A stretch of DNA of 64,000 bases from Qipengyuania mesophila (GCF_019711655.1 NZ_JAIGNU010000001.1:901501-965500); one strand, 5' to 3'. Counted from the stretch's first letter, positions 53,943 to 62,017 are shown. Notes: a model not told the origin generated them from the sequence alone. Made by a program: numbers and translations.

Positions 53943-54830
53943 TCAAGAAAAAGTGACGTTGGCATAGGCGAGCGTCGGGGCCGGCTTCGCCACGCTGCGG
54001 CGCGCGGGAGTCTTGGCCTGCTGCGGACGGCCCGACCAGCGGCGCATGTCGTTCGCCGCGAGCCACAGCGCCCGGCGGTGCGGCACCGAATTGGTGAAGT
54101 CGTAGAAGGCGCGGGCCTGCTCGGCGGTCATGCCCATCTCGCGGTAATAGTCGAGATACTGGCGGTTTTCGGGCGCATCCATGGAAAAGTCGGCAGCCTC
54201 GCGGCCATAGGGGTCCATCCAGCTGTGCACGGCGAATTCGGCGCCCTCGGCAATGTCGCGTTCGACGCCGGCGAGGAAGAGTTCGACCGCACCCGAACGG
54301 ACCGAGCCGATCGCGGGGACATGGGTGACGAGACCCGCGTCGCGGATCATCCGGCCGACCCTGAGGTTGGCGCGGTCGTCCTGCGTCCCGGGGCATTCGA
54401 CCATGTCGAGCTGCTCGAGGGCGGGGAAATCGCGCAGCATCGCGCGGAAGTAACCCGGGGTCGAGGCATCGGTTTCGCCGACCAGCGCGACGCGGCGTTC
54501 GTCGATCACGCGGAACGGGCCGTATTGCGCGATGCCGCGGTTGTAATCGCGGAAACGGCGGTCGATGAAGGGCGGCGCCTTCCACACCGGCAGCGCGGCC
54601 GGCTGATAGGTCTGCGGGCGGACCGCGGCCAGTTCCTGGCGCTCTTCCAGCGGCATCGCCGGACGCACCGCGGCGGTGGGTGCGACCTTGCGCCCCTGGT
54701 GCGTCTGCTGGACCACCGGGTTCGACACATAGACGACCGGAAGGCTGACCATCGTCAGCGACTGGGCGGAGGCCGGGACCGCGATCAGCGCGGCGAAAGC
54801 GGAGATGAGGAGGGCTGCGATTCTGGACAT
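53943..54830 (-). CDS. Exported ClpP/crotonase-like protein (COG3904-like, tentative)
   Basis: 295 residues. Signal peptide MSRIAALLISAFAALIAVPASA. The central part has VECPGTQDDRANLRVGRMIRDAGLVTHVPAIGSVRSGAVELFLAGVERDIAEGAEFAVHSW. I read it as the glycine loop, helix and catalytic-Ser region of periplasmic ClpP-fold proteins (Ser in SVRSGAVE, His in AVHSW). A following YLDYYREMGMTAEQARAFYDFT is typical of this sphingomonad group. Protease activity is inference, and the family name should be checked. It is divergent from comM. Confidence 0.6.
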   Translation of the reverse strand: MSRIAALLISAFAALIAVPASAQSLTMVSLPVVYVSNPVVQQTHQGRKVAPTAAVRPAMPLEERQELAAVRPQTYQPAALPVWKAPPFIDRRFRDYNRGIAQYGPFRVIDERRVALVGETDASTPGYFRAMLRDFPALEQLDMVECPGTQDDRANLRVGRMIRDAGLVTHVPAIGSVRSGAVELFLAGVERDIAEGAEFAVHSWMDPYGREAADFSMDAPENRQYLDYYREMGMTAEQARAFYDFTNSVPHRRALWLAANDMRRWSGRPQQAKTPARRSVAKPAPTLAYANVTFS

Positions 54831-55012
54831 GGCAGGTTTTTGCCGCCCCACCGCTTTCCAGCCGCTCAAGACCTATGGCTAACCCGCTGTTAAGCATAAT
54901 TCTTCAGCTCCGATCCGGAGGTGCTTTGCCCTCGACAAGCCGGGCCTTTCGCGCCATCGTCTAGGCGCGAACACGGAGGCGGGGGTTAACGCTGGTCGCA
55001 CTGGTCAAAACC

Positions 55013-56500
55013 GTGGCCTATCTGGGGCTCGAAGCGCGCGGCGTCGAAGTGCAGTGTTCTGTCGCGCCCGGCCTGCCCAAGTTCAACATCGTCGGCCTGG
55101 CCGACAAGGCGGTGGGCGAAAGCAAGGAACGGGTACGCGCCGCGCTCGCCAGCATGGGGCTCGCGCTGCCGCCCAAGCGGATCACCATCAACCTCTCGCC
55201 GGCCGACCTGCCCAAGGAAGGTTCGCATTACGACCTCCCGATCGCGCTGGCGCTGCTCGCGGCGATGGGTGTGACCGACGCCGAACAGCTGGGCGACTGG
55301 ATCGCGGTGGGCGAATTGGCGCTCGATGCGCGGATCGTCCCCTCGCCCGGCGTGCTGCTGGCGGCGATCCATGCCGGTGCGGAGGATCTCGGGCTGATCT
55401 GCCCAAGGGCGCAGGGCGCCGAGGCGCGCTGGGCGAGCGAGGTGCCGGTCTGCGCCGCACCCGACCTTGCCAGCCTGCTCAACCACCTCAAGGGCACGCA
55501 GCGCTTGCCCGATCCCGAGCCGGGCGTGGTCGAGAGCGAGGCGTCGGGCGGCGATCTCAAGCAGGTCAAGGGACAGGAAACCGCCAAGCGCGCGTTGGAG
55601 ATCGCCGCTGCGGGCGCGCACAATTTGCTGATGATCGGGCCGCCAGGCGCGGGAAAGTCGCTGCTCGCCAGCTGCCTGCCGGGCATCCTGCCGCCGCTCT
55701 CGCCCGCCGAGGCGCTCGAGGTCAGCATGGTGCAATCGGTCGCCGGCACGCTCGAGGAAGGCCGCATCAGCCGCACCCGCCCGTTTCGCGCGCCGCATCA
55801 TTCCGCGAGCATGGCGGCGCTCACCGGCGGCGGGCTGCGCGTGAAGCCGGGCGAAGTCAGCCTCGCGCATCTGGGCGTGCTGTTCCTCGACGAACTGCCC
55901 GAATTCCAGCGCGCGGTGCTCGATTCGCTGCGCCAGCCGCTCGAAACGGGCAAGGTCGACGTCGCGCGCGCCAATGCGCATGTGACCTTTCCCGCCAATG
56001 TCCAGCTGGTGGCGGCGATGAACCCGTGCCGCTGCGGCCATCTGGGCGACGCCGCGCTCGCCTGCAGTCGCGCGCCGCGCTGCGCTGCCGATTACCAGAG
56101 CAAGGTCTCGGGTCCGATGCTCGACCGGATCGACCTGCATGTCGAAGTCGACCCGGTCTGCGCCGCCGACCTCGCCCTGCCCCCGCCCGCCGAGGGCAGC
56201 GAGCAGGTCGCGGCGCGCGTCGCCAGGGCGCGTCGGCGCCAGACCGACCGCTCGGAGACTACGGGCGCGCGGACCAATGCCGAGCTCGACGGCGATGCGC
56301 TGGAGGAATTCGCGACACCCGACGAGGCGGGCCGCCAGCTGCTGATGCAGGCCGCCACCGCGATGCGGCTTTCGGCGAGGAGTTATACGCGGATGCTGCG
56401 CGTCGCGCGGACGATCGCCGATCTCGCGGGAGTCGAGCAGGTCGGCCGTATGCATATCGCCGAAGCGCTGAGCTATCGCAGGCAGCCGCCAAGATCTTGA
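55013..56500 (+). CDS. comM: YifB/ComM-family Mg-chelatase-like AAA+ ATPase
   Basis: 495 residues from GTG 55013. A ribosomal S5/Lon-like N-terminal domain (PGLPKFNIVGLADKAVGESKERV), then the AAA+ core with Walker A GPPGAGKSLLA, LFLDELPEF (Walker B), and NPCRCGHLGD zinc-like motif, and a Mg-chelatase C-terminal domain with SGPMLDRIDLHVEV. ComM helicases promote branch migration in natural transformation. The frame is open upstream to a CTG at 54992, just after GGGGG, and homologues have about seven more residues (VALVKT), so true initiation may be non-canonical. Confidence 0.9.
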   Translation: MAYLGLEARGVEVQCSVAPGLPKFNIVGLADKAVGESKERVRAALASMGLALPPKRITINLSPADLPKEGSHYDLPIALALLAAMGVTDAEQLGDWIAVGELALDARIVPSPGVLLAAIHAGAEDLGLICPRAQGAEARWASEVPVCAAPDLASLLNHLKGTQRLPDPEPGVVESEASGGDLKQVKGQETAKRALEIAAAGAHNLLMIGPPGAGKSLLASCLPGILPPLSPAEALEVSMVQSVAGTLEEGRISRTRPFRAPHHSASMAALTGGGLRVKPGEVSLAHLGVLFLDELPEFQRAVLDSLRQPLETGKVDVARANAHVTFPANVQLVAAMNPCRCGHLGDAALACSRAPRCAADYQSKVSGPMLDRIDLHVEVDPVCAADLALPPPAEGSEQVAARVARARRRQTDRSETTGARTNAELDGDALEEFATPDEAGRQLLMQAATAMRLSARSYTRMLRVARTIADLAGVEQVGRMHIAEALSYRRQPPRS

Positions 56501-56586
56501 TCCCTCAATCTTTGCCGCAATACACTGTTCTCTAACATTCTACGTCACAGCGGGATCGTCACCAATACAATGCATCGAGGGTCACC

Positions 56587-57489
56587 ATGCTGATACGTTC
56601 GTCAATTTTCACAGCCTTGTCTGCGGCAACTGTCGCCGCCAGCAGCCCAGCGAGCGCGACGACCTATGCAACACAGAAGTTCGAGTGCCCAGTCGGGGGC
56701 GAGAAATTCAAAGCAGATGTGGTCTTGAGCAACATCACCTTCGGCCAAAGGGCCGATGGAAAGCCCTACAGTCCGCTCCCGGTGCCACCCATCGTTGAAT
56801 GTCCGGAAAATGGCCTCCTTCTGATCGACGAAGAATTTAGCGATGCGGATTTGCTTGTTCTCGGAAACGCAGTCCATTCCGAAGAATATCAGGCCATGAG
56901 GGGGACGGAGACCCCGCATTTCCGTGCTTTCTGGCTGAAGAAGCAACTCGGACGAGATCCTACCTCGCAACTGAGTTCGCTATTGCAGGCGACTTGGGAA
57001 ACCGATGAAAACTACGATCGGAAGGTCCGGTATCAGGCGAGGTTCATCGCGGAAGCAACGGGCTGGAAAGCCAGCGGGGACGATCAGGAGGCATGGTTCT
57101 GGTTTAACGTTCGAGCCGTTAATGCCCTGCGTGAACTGGGCTATTTCACCAAGGCGGAAGAGCACCTGAAACTTGTAGCCTTGCCCGAAAACCTTCCTGA
57201 GTCTCCCGAGGCAGCCCAGAACGGCAAGGAATTCATCGATCGCTTGAGTGCTTTGCTGAAGGACAAGAACCCGCTGGCCGAGCCTGCCAACCTGGTTCCC
57301 TCCGAAGTTGCGATGTTTCGATGCGTCGATCCGCAACCTCCTCTGACACCCGCCGAAACGTCGGTGTGCGCGCAAGAGAATATCCAGAATCTCATTCGCG
57401 AGTTTGAATTCAAGCCGAAAGGCGGCAAGATGTTGCAAGGCGCAACTGCAGTGAGGGCGGCGAACACCGAACTTCGGAAGCAAGACTAG
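56587..57489 (+). CDS. Secreted hypothetical protein, A/T-shifted
   Basis: 300 residues. Signal peptide MLIRSSIFTALSAATVAASSPASA. The mature N-terminus FECPVGGEKFKADVVLSN has a CPxGGxKF motif like the start of DUF2225-type proteins, and the middle is helical with FNVRAVNALRELGYFTKAEEHLKL, perhaps TPR-like. Late Cys pairs occur (FRCVDPQ and VCAQEN). G+C is about 56% over 56641-56940 by my count, lower than neighbours. Function is unknown. Confidence 0.65.
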   Translation: MLIRSSIFTALSAATVAASSPASATTYATQKFECPVGGEKFKADVVLSNITFGQRADGKPYSPLPVPPIVECPENGLLLIDEEFSDADLLVLGNAVHSEEYQAMRGTETPHFRAFWLKKQLGRDPTSQLSSLLQATWETDENYDRKVRYQARFIAEATGWKASGDDQEAWFWFNVRAVNALRELGYFTKAEEHLKLVALPENLPESPEAAQNGKEFIDRLSALLKDKNPLAEPANLVPSEVAMFRCVDPQPPLTPAETSVCAQENIQNLIREFEFKPKGGKMLQGATAVRAANTELRKQD

Positions 57490-57511
57490 CCCAAACGAGC
57501 GTACAGGCTCC

Positions 57512-57862
57512 TCAGTCGGCCTCGCTCAGGTCGAGATTCAGCTTGACCGTTTCGTGCTCGGCCTCGCCCTCGAACTTCTTGAGGAAGTCCTCGATCGGCA
57601 CCTGCTGCCCCTTGTCGACCAGCGGAGTGGCCTCGCCACCGAGGCCGCCGCGCATCTCGTCGGGGGTCATGCGGACATGGACATAGGGGACCCAGACCTC
57701 GCCGAATTCGGCCTGCTGGTACCACACGTCGAGGATATCGTAGGAGGCCCACTGCCCGCTCGGTTCGCGCAGCCGGATGCCCTCGCCGATGCGCGGCACG
57801 GTCAGCGCCTTGATGCGATGCACGCTCTGGTGCGTTTCGTTCTGGACTTCGATTTCGATCAC
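57512..57862 (-). CDS. Conserved hypothetical small protein (GTG start)
   Basis: 116 residues from GTG 57862; an ATG 29 codons upstream is possible but its extension is Ser/Thr/Arg-rich and unlikely. The protein is beta-rich (VIEIEVQNETHQSVHRIKALTVPRIGEGIRL, YDILDVWYQQAEFGEVWVPYVHVR), with an acidic C-terminus ending NLDLSEAD. No family is recognised. It converges with the preceding secreted protein after 22 bases. Confidence 0.6.
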   Translation of the reverse strand: MIEIEVQNETHQSVHRIKALTVPRIGEGIRLREPSGQWASYDILDVWYQQAEFGEVWVPYVHVRMTPDEMRGGLGGEATPLVDKGQQVPIEDFLKKFEGEAEHETVKLNLDLSEAD

Positions 57863-58100
57863 TAGGCAGGTCCGGCGGAAAGCGGTGGAATCGGTGGTGC
57901 ATGCGCTTATCGCAGCGACGGGTTGAGATCGTTTTAACGATGACGTCACGGGGCCACGGGGTCGTTACGGCAGATCGGGCGCGCAGGCGCCGCTTGTCAC
58001 GGTAGCGGAAATCGCCCATGCGGGCCGGTGTGGGGCATGCATCGAAAACCGGCCATGCCGGTGGACCGCCGAGACTCAACCGCAAATTCTCCATCCAGCC

Positions 58101-58934
58101 GTGACCGCCCCCGCCAATCCGCCCACCCATCCGGTCGCCGCGCTGCGCCAGCGCTATGCCGAGCTGCCCCCCGGCGTGCGCGACCGGCTGCCGGCGATCG
58201 TGCTCACGGTGGTTATCGAAGTGCTGCTGGTGCTGGCGCTGATGTCGCTCGGTTCGGTGAAGCGCGAGATCGTGGCGATGACCGATACGCTGGTCGCCTT
58301 CACCACCCCTGCGGCGAAGGAGGAGGCGGAGGCCGAGGATACGCCTGCCCCCGCGCCTGCCGAACAGTCGCAAGCGGTCGAGACCGAGCCGACGCCGCTG
58401 CAGCCGCAACCGGCAGCAGAGGCGTCGCGCCAACCGCTGTCACCGCCGCTCCCGGCTCCGCGACCGATCCTGCGCAACAGCTTCTCGCTCGAAAGCGTGC
58501 CGCAGACCGCTCCGCCCGCGCCCGGGGCCAAGCCGCAGGCCTATGGCCCCGCCTTCACGCCCTCGGTCGGCGACACGCCGCGAATCGCGGGCAGCGGCCC
58601 GCATGGCGAGCCGCTCTACGCCGCGCGCTGGTACCGCCGCCCCTATGACGACGAACTGGCGGGCTATCTCTCGACCACGCAGGGACCCGGCTGGGGGCTG
58701 ATCGATTGCCGTACCGTGGCCGACTATCGCGTAGAGGATTGCGAGGTGGTGGCCGAATCGCCGCAGGGATCGGGCATCGGCAAGGCGGTCCAGGCGGCGG
58801 CGTGGCAGTTCAAGGTTCGCCCCCCGCAACGCGGCGGACGCCCGATGGTCGGCGAGTGGGTGCGAATCCGGATCTATTACGAGATCGATCCGGGCGAGGC
58901 GGCGCGGCAACGGTTCCGGTTTGGCAGCGACTAG
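58101..58934 (+). CDS. TonB-like energy transducer
   Basis: 277 residues from GTG 58101. One membrane span (about 30-50, IVLTVVIEVLLVLALMSLG), an Ala/Pro/Glu-rich periplasmic linker (about 70-130) and a C-terminal domain with YLSTTQGPGWGLIDCRTVADYRVEDCEVVAESPQGSGIGKAVQAAAWQFKVRPPQ. The pattern resembles the TonB C-terminal fold (two Cys, GWG, VRPP) but is divergent. It may couple to a receptor elsewhere in the genome. No exbBD or receptor is adjacent. Confidence 0.75.
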   Translation: MTAPANPPTHPVAALRQRYAELPPGVRDRLPAIVLTVVIEVLLVLALMSLGSVKREIVAMTDTLVAFTTPAAKEEAEAEDTPAPAPAEQSQAVETEPTPLQPQPAAEASRQPLSPPLPAPRPILRNSFSLESVPQTAPPAPGAKPQAYGPAFTPSVGDTPRIAGSGPHGEPLYAARWYRRPYDDELAGYLSTTQGPGWGLIDCRTVADYRVEDCEVVAESPQGSGIGKAVQAAAWQFKVRPPQRGGRPMVGEWVRIRIYYEIDPGEAARQRFRFGSD

Positions 58935-58959
58935 GCGGCCGTACCCTCCCTGCCGCGTG

Positions 58960-59514
58960 TCAGGCTGCGCTCTGCGCCTTGCGCATGCTGGCGATGTCGA
59001 TCACCTGGCCGCGCTCGATCGCAGCACCGGCTTCGGCCTTGCTGCCGTCGGCGCGAATGCCGAGGCGGTCGCGCTCGACGAGGTAGAGATCTGCCGGGCC
59101 GAGAATGCGTCCGTCATGGCTGAGGATCGAGGTCGGGCCGATCGGCAGGCGATCGCGTTCGTCGACCAGGACCGGATTTTCCACAACTTCGGCACCGTAT
59201 TTCTGGCCCCACTGGCGCAGCGCGACCATCGCGGGGAGCAAATCGAATCCCTTGTCGGTCAGCCGATATTCGATCTTGCGCTTGTCGTCGGCGCAGGGAT
59301 CGCGCTTGAGAATGCCGTGGCTGACCAGCTTGGCGAGCCGGTTGGAGAGGATGTTGCGGGCAATGCCGAGCTCGCTGAGGAATTCCTCGAAATGATGCAA
59401 GCCATTGAAACTGGCTCGCAAAATCATGAAGGACCATCGCTCGCCCATGACTTCGAGCGCTTGCGGCAGGCCGCATTCGGTCAGTTCGCGGAGCGGTTCG
59501 CGGAGGTCACCCAT
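58960..59514 (-). CDS. HxlR-family transcriptional regulator
   Basis: 184 residues from the ATG at 59514. Winged helix with CGLPQALEVMGERWSFMILRASFNGLHHFEEFLSELGIARNILSNRLAKLVSHGILKR and ADDKRKIEYRLTDKG, the HxlR pattern. It has a long C-terminal extension (about 110-184) beyond the DNA-binding domain, as in some sphingomonad members. Most HxlR proteins sense redox or electrophiles through Cys; here Cys is in ECGLP and PCADD. It is divergent from the CC_3452 gene and probably binds the repeats between them. Confidence 0.88.
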   Translation of the reverse strand: MGDLREPLRELTECGLPQALEVMGERWSFMILRASFNGLHHFEEFLSELGIARNILSNRLAKLVSHGILKRDPCADDKRKIEYRLTDKGFDLLPAMVALRQWGQKYGAEVVENPVLVDERDRLPIGPTSILSHDGRILGPADLYLVERDRLGIRADGSKAEAGAAIERGQVIDIASMRKAQSAA

Positions 59515-59631
59515 AAAATCAGTCCTCTTTCGGCAACCTATCCTCTCTAGCGCAAAAACGGCGTTTGCCAAATTTTTCAAAATATGGGTTGCATCGCGAA
59601 ACTCATCATCCTAGAGGGTTTCGCAGCATTA

Positions 59632-59689
59632 AGTTGCGATTTGCAACTGAATTGCAGAAACCTCAATCTCCGTTGAGATAATTGCAACT
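59632..59689. promoter_or_regulatory. Inverted and direct repeats between hxlR and the CC_3452 gene
   Basis: AGTTGC (59632-59637) and GCAACT (59643-59648) form a perfect 6-bp palindrome around GATTT, and TTGCAACT recurs at 59682-59689 with a CTCAA/TTGAG dyad between (59662-59666 / 59673-59677). They lie in the divergent A/T-rich gap and are plausible HxlR operator sites. The same half-sites occur at 8047-8091. Confidence 0.45.
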
Positions 59690-59704
59690 CGGAAGGACTC
59701 CCCC

Positions 59705-60046
59705 ATGACCTCCATCCTCTCCCGCGCAAGCCATGTCGGCGTCTTCGCCGCTGCCCTCGCCTACACCGGCCTGACCTTCGGCGCCCTCGCACCGACCGCC
59801 GCCGAAGCCAAGTCGAACGGCTATTTCTACACCGTCGAGCTGGCCCAGCCGGTCGACGCGCCGACCACCACCGTCGCCGGTGGCGTCGCCTGGGCCTGCA
59901 AGGGCACCACCTGCGTCGCCAACAAGGGCAGCTCGCGCCCGCTGCGCATGTGCCGCGAACTGCAGCGCGAGCACGGCGCGATCACCGCTTTCACCGCCAA
60001 TGAAGAAGCGCTCGACGCCGACAAGCTGGCGCAGTGCAACGGCTGA
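59705..60046 (+). CDS. CC_3452-family secreted protein
   Basis: 113 residues. Signal segment MTSILSRASHVGVFAAALAYTGLTFG then GALAPTAAEA. The mature part has YFYTVELAQPVDAPTT, VAGGVAWACKGTTCVANKGSSRPLRMCRELQREHGAITAF and DADKLAQCNG. This is the CC_3452 family found in Caulobacter and sphingomonads, a small four-Cys periplasmic protein of unknown role. It is divergent from hxlR and is followed by a strong terminator. Confidence 0.85.
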   Translation: MTSILSRASHVGVFAAALAYTGLTFGALAPTAAEAKSNGYFYTVELAQPVDAPTTTVAGGVAWACKGTTCVANKGSSRPLRMCRELQREHGAITAFTANEEALDADKLAQCNG

Positions 60047-60088
60047 TCACAGATCACCCCCACCCCTCTCCATCGGGTGGCTGACTAC

Positions 60089-60121
60089 GGGCTCCGGCGA
60101 ACCATCGCCGGGGCCCTTTTT
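60089..60121 (+). terminator. Intrinsic terminator after the CC_3452 gene
   Basis: GGGCTCCGGCG (60089-60099) pairs with CGCCGGGGCCC (60106-60116), followed by TTTTT. A canonical stem plus T tract 43 bases after the stop. Confidence 0.88.
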
Positions 60122-60122
60122 C

Positions 60123-60728
60123 TTAGATGAGACCCCGGTCCGCGAGATCGGCCTCGAGCCCTTCGGCCCCGGCGAAATGGTGGACATGCCAGCCGCGCGC
60201 CGCCGCCGCGTCCGCATTGGCGCGGTTGTCGTCGATGAACAGCATCGCCGAAGCGGGCAGGCCGAAGCGCCGCTCGGCCAGCGCGAAGATCGCCGGATCG
60301 GGCTTGGCCAACTTCTCCTCGCCCGACACCACGATGTCGCGGAAGCGGTCAAAGATCGGCGCAGTCGGGCGGAAGCCGGCCCAGAATTCGGCCCCGAAAT
60401 TGGTGATCGCGAAGAGCGGAACCCCCGCTTCGTCGAGCCGCTCCACCAGCGCAAGGCTGCCCGGCACGGGCCCGGGAACGGTTTCGTTGAAGCGCGTCGC
60501 ATAGGCGCGAATCTCGGTTTCGAAGTCGGGATAGAGCGCGATGCGCTCGGGCACCATGGCAGCCAGCGGCCGTCCGCGATCATGCTCGAAGTGCCATTCC
60601 TCGGTCACGACCTCGCCGAGCAGCTTCTCCAGCCGCGCCTCGTCGGCGACGATCTTCGCGAAGAGGTGCCGGAGCTGCCACTGGTAGAGGACGCGGCCCA
60701 CGTCGAACACGACGGCTTCGATGGTCAT
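60123..60728 (-). CDS. HAD-family hydrolase, YihX-like
   Basis: 201 residues. Motif I is VVFDVG, with nucleophile Asp9 but Gly in place of the second Asp, as in YihX/alpha-glucose-1-phosphatase and epoxide-hydrolase-type HADs. Motif II ITNFG, motif III Lys in EEKLAKPDPAIF and motif IV FIDDNRANA. It likely hydrolyses a phosphorylated metabolite in the cytosol. Free-standing, with terminators on both sides. Confidence 0.88.
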   Translation of the reverse strand: MTIEAVVFDVGRVLYQWQLRHLFAKIVADEARLEKLLGEVVTEEWHFEHDRGRPLAAMVPERIALYPDFETEIRAYATRFNETVPGPVPGSLALVERLDEAGVPLFAITNFGAEFWAGFRPTAPIFDRFRDIVVSGEEKLAKPDPAIFALAERRFGLPASAMLFIDDNRANADAAAARGWHVHHFAGAEGLEADLADRGLI

Positions 60729-60802
60729 CGGTATGTCCTCGCCGACCGGGCGGCGGCAGATGCTGCGTTACACGGCACCACTGCGCATGCCCCAAACACG
60801 AA

Positions 60803-60832
60803 CGGCCCGCACTCCTCGTCGGAGCCGGGCCG
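60803..60832 (-). terminator. Terminator hairpin after rpmJ
   Basis: CGGCCCG and CTCC (60803-60815) pair with GGAG and CGGGCCG (60821-60832), with small internal irregularity, and the minus-strand sequence continues TTCGTGTTT. It ends the rpmJ transcript and precedes the HAD gene. Confidence 0.65.
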
Positions 60833-60873
60833 GTCGAACAACGCTTCCGCCCGCAAGCGAGCGGAGCCGCGAA

Positions 60874-60999
60874 TTAGCCCTGGCGGGCCTTGAAGCGACG
60901 GTTGGTCTTGTTGATGACGTAGGTGCGCCCGCGGCGGCGGATGACGCGGCAATCGCGATGGCGGCCCTTGAGCGACTTGAGGCTGTTGCGAATCTTCAT
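60874..60999 (-). CDS. rpmJ: 50S ribosomal protein L36, zinc-free type
   Basis: 41 residues, [29 protein letters not shown]..., with [12 protein letters not shown] at the end. It lacks the CxxC zinc ribbon of type C+ L36 (one Cys only, in RDCRV), so it is the C- paralogue common in alphaproteobacteria. The start at 60999 gives the conserved N-terminus. Confidence 0.95.
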   Translation of the reverse strand: MKIRNSLKSLKGRHRDCRVIRRRGRTYVINKTNRRFKARQG

Positions 61000-61152
61000 G
61001 GTGTCTCTCGTCAAATAAATACGCGCCGGAAATGGGGTCCCGACGCGCGAAATCAAGCGCGCCGTTAACTGCCCCGGGGGATTCGGTCAAGGACAGAGTG
61101 AGTCTTTGCCGGGTGCGCCGACGACGTCCGTCGCCGACTTTCGGCTGCACCG

Positions 61153-61229
61153 CCCCACTCCCCCACCCGGCCACCCATAGAATACCGTATAGAATACCGT
61201 GCCGTGGGTGGCCGGGTGGGGGAAGTGGG
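61153..61229. repeat. Long perfect inverted repeat with tandem-repeat loop
   Basis: An 18-base arm at 61160-61177 is exactly complementary to 61205-61222, extending to about 24 pairs with one bulge (61153-61177 / 61205-61229). The 27-base loop contains two tandem copies of the 12-mer ATAGAATACCGT (61177-61188 and 61189-61200). The arms are C/G-only-rich and the loop A/T-rich. It lies in the gap between rpmJ and the HIT gene. Origin and function are unknown. Confidence 0.75.
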
Positions 61230-61240
61230 CCGGTGCCGAA

Positions 61241-61262
61241 GGTCAGGACGGAGGTCCTGACC
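61241..61262. terminator. Perfect 9-bp hairpin after the HIT gene
   Basis: GGTCAGGAC (61241-61249) and GTCCTGACC (61254-61262) with loop GGAG, 23 bases after the stop of the last gene of the his operon. There is no T tract, so it may stop RNase or act with the adjacent large inverted repeat. Confidence 0.5.
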
Positions 61263-61285
61263 GCACGCAGCAAATAGCTCGCCTC

Positions 61286-61669
61286 TTACCCACGCTTCCA
61301 GATCATCGGGCCGAGCGGCTGCCCGCCGAAGATGTGGACGTGAAGATGCGGCACTTCCTGCCCGCCGTGCATGCCCACATTGGCCATCATCCGGTAACCG
61401 GGTTCGACCAGCCCCTTGTCGCGCGCGACCTTGCCCACCGCGCGGACGAAGCCGGCGATCTCCTCCGCGCTTCCCCGCGCGCTGAAATCGTCCCAGCTGA
61501 CATAGCGCCCCTTGGGCACCACCAGCGTGTGCACCTCGGCCTGCGGGTTGATGTCCTCGAAGGCATAGGCCCATTCGTCCTCATAGACCCTGGTCGAAGG
61601 AATTTCGCCGCGCAGGATCTTCGCGAAGATGTTGTCGTCGTCATAGGGCAGCGTCGGATCGATCGGCAT
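61286..61669 (-). CDS. HIT-family nucleotide-binding protein
   Basis: 127 residues. NIFAKILRGEIPSTRVYEDEWAYAFEDINPQAEVHTLVVPKG and the histidine triad VPHLHVHIFGGQ. Hint-type purine nucleoside phosphoramidase fold. Last gene of the his operon, one base after hisE. Confidence 0.94.
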   Translation of the reverse strand: MPIDPTLPYDDDNIFAKILRGEIPSTRVYEDEWAYAFEDINPQAEVHTLVVPKGRYVSWDDFSARGSAEEIAGFVRAVGKVARDKGLVEPGYRMMANVGMHGGQEVPHLHVHIFGGQPLGPMIWKRG

Positions 61670-61984
61670 CTACTGGGTCCTCCCGGCTTTTTCCTCGAGC
61701 CCCGATGTCCCCTCGCGCCGGTCGAGCTCGGCCAGCACCTCGGCGAAGGGGATGTCGCGCGCATCGAGCGCCACGAGCAGGTGGAAGAGAATGTCCGCCG
61801 CCTCGCCCGTGAGTTCGGCTTCGCTACCCGAGAGCGTGGCTATCGCGGCTTCGACCCCTTCCTCGCCCAGCTTGCGCGCGATCTGCGGCAGGCCCTTGGC
61901 GTGGAGGGTGGCGACATAGCTTTGCGAAGGGTCGGCCCGGCGCCGCTCGGCGATGGTCCTCTCGAGGCGGGATAGCGTGTCCAT
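61670..61984 (-). CDS. hisE: Phosphoribosyl-ATP diphosphatase
   Basis: 104 residues, MazG-like all-alpha fold with SRLERTIAERRRADPSQSYVATLHAKGLPQIARKLGEEGVEAAIA and EAADILFHLLVALDARDI; acidic Mg ligands in EEGVE and EAAD. Second step of histidine synthesis. In the his operon after a 33-base gap from the microprotein gene. Confidence 0.95.
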   Translation of the reverse strand: MDTLSRLERTIAERRRADPSQSYVATLHAKGLPQIARKLGEEGVEAAIATLSGSEAELTGEAADILFHLLVALDARDIPFAEVLAELDRREGTSGLEEKAGRTQ

Positions 61985-62017
61985 GGCCCGCGCTATGCAC
62001 GGGGCCCGCGCACAGCG

